Source: Candidatus Acidiferrales bacterium
GTDB lineage: Bacteria; Acidobacteriota; Terriglobia; Acidiferrales; UBA7541
Assembly: GCA_035934015.1 (NCBI GenBank)
Contig: DASYYH010000003.1
Location: forward strand, 62,001 to 126,000
Length of the DNA: 64,000 nt
Reading direction: 5' to 3'
This document shows, one piece after another, positions 63,354-64,000 of the stretch. A program made the translations under genes and the position numbers. The notes under the pieces are model-generated. The model was not told the origin of the DNA. It made no database searches and saw nothing but the letters and a program-made list of their open reading frames with translations. How positions within the stretch are numbered: position 1 is the stretch's first letter; each line of letters opens with the position of its first letter.

Positions 63354-64000
63354 CTCGAGCCCCTTTGCCTTTTTTGGCTACGTCTTTTTTCTTCCGCGGA
63401 AACTTAGGCACACCGCAATGCGCCTGTTTCCGAGCGGAGAGCGGAACTTGCCTCTCCTCAAAATCCCGTGTTTTGAGCTTCAGGCAGGAGGAATCCCCAC
63501 CGCTGCCCCTAGTCCAGCAAACCCAAGGAAGATCGCACAATGCATGTCAGCAATAGGGCGATCTCAAAAACTTAAGCAATATTCGGGAAGAAGTGTCTCG
63601 AAAGAAGCGTCCCACACACCCCCAACTGCACGACGCGCGCAACGCCTCTTTCGGCACAACTCTCAATATGCCGACGCCGGAAGTACACGGCGATGCACCT
63701 TTTTTGAGCATGCGCCGTGCCGGGAATGGCCTAATTGACGAGCATAAAGCCGAACTATTGCTCAATTATCACCGGACTGCCGCTGAACAATTAAATGGTT
63801 ATGCGTTAGTACAATACGGAGATATATGGACGTGCTGGATGCATTGCTGGAGATGGTAAACATTGCAAATGCACGACAATCTCGCGTGGCGCACTAGCAC
63901 AAACCAGACTGCCTCATGACATATGCAAATACATTCACATCCAGACAATAGAGTTGCGCATTGGCCTCGCAGACGCCCTCTACGCGCTTTGCGCGTAGGC
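63354..64000. other. Terminal region without a convincing gene
   Basis: GC content falls toward the end. There is a 7-bp hairpin CTCAAAA/TTTTGAG at 63457-63477, a GTG-start frame at 63593-63859 (88 codons, no family, ending WTCWMHCWRW), and a hairpin at 63980-63998. The 88-codon frame may be a remnant. I cannot assign any function here. Confidence 0.45.
63980..63998. repeat. Perfect 8-bp-stem hairpin at window edge
   Basis: CTACGCGC-TTT-GCGCGTAG; may be the start of a larger repeat that continues past 64000. Confidence 0.5.

Noticed and set aside
63593-63859. 88-codon ORF with GTG start near the window end
   Set aside because: No recognisable domain and only a weak upstream purine stretch; mentioned only as part of the terminal region.
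1-64000. CRISPR arrays, rRNA or tRNA genes, prophage
   Set aside because: I saw no regularly spaced direct repeats with unique spacers, no rRNA-like sequence, no complete tRNA cloverleaf and no phage structural genes.

Overview
The window looks like GC-rich chromosome from a member of the Acidobacteriota. The evidence is the large array of ADOP genes (acidobacterial duplicated orphan permeases, MacB/FtsX type), a VWFA-related protein of acidobacterial type, PEP-CTERM proteins, BlaI/M56 and PadR regulators, and several families of dispersed intergenic palindromes. The genetic code is standard: TGA ends many genes here.

Layout. Positions 1-6064, all minus strand: the N-terminus of an ADOP cut by the window edge, a secreted coiled-coil protein, a BlaI/M56 pair whose peptidase ends in the same kind of coiled coil (with a BlaI-type operator), a secreted zinc-protease-like protein, and a small recombinase-domain-like protein. 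Positions 6118-35673, all minus strand: ten complete ADOP genes. They are interrupted by one chimeric gene, an M28 (glutamate carboxypeptidase II-like) peptidase whose N-terminus has been replaced by an ADOP N-terminus. One ADOP carries the PadR-linked prefix domain and overlaps its padR gene. Two short ADOP 3'-end relics, each holding a 19-bp palindrome, lie behind two of the genes. No ABC ATPase gene is present.

Positions 35848-56531, mixed strands: a serine hydrolase with a membrane tail, a hybrid histidine kinase, a small membrane protein, an FkbM methyltransferase with AT-rich flanks, two DinB-like proteins, several small secreted proteins (one behind a clear sigma-54 promoter), a lipoprotein, lgt, the VWFA-related protein, an S9 prolyl oligopeptidase and a DUF2339 membrane protein.

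Positions 56554-58983, minus strand: a compact four-gene metal/redox operon encoding a Cys-rich secreted protein, an outer-membrane beta-barrel-like protein, an HMA-domain protein and a TlpA-type thioredoxin. In the HMA protein both cysteines of the CxxC metal-binding motif are encoded by in-frame TGA. The ribosome-binding site and the reading frame on both sides are intact, and a hairpin at bacterial SECIS distance follows. The best reading is a double-selenocysteine (UxxU) metallochaperone-like protein, which is the most interesting item in the window.

Positions 59114-64000: a 610-bp non-autonomous transposon-like element (25-bp inverted repeats, 8-bp target duplication) inserted in an RHS gene fragment, a possible small RNA, two PEP-CTERM proteins, a cold-shock protein with a terminator-containing leader, and a small basic protein.
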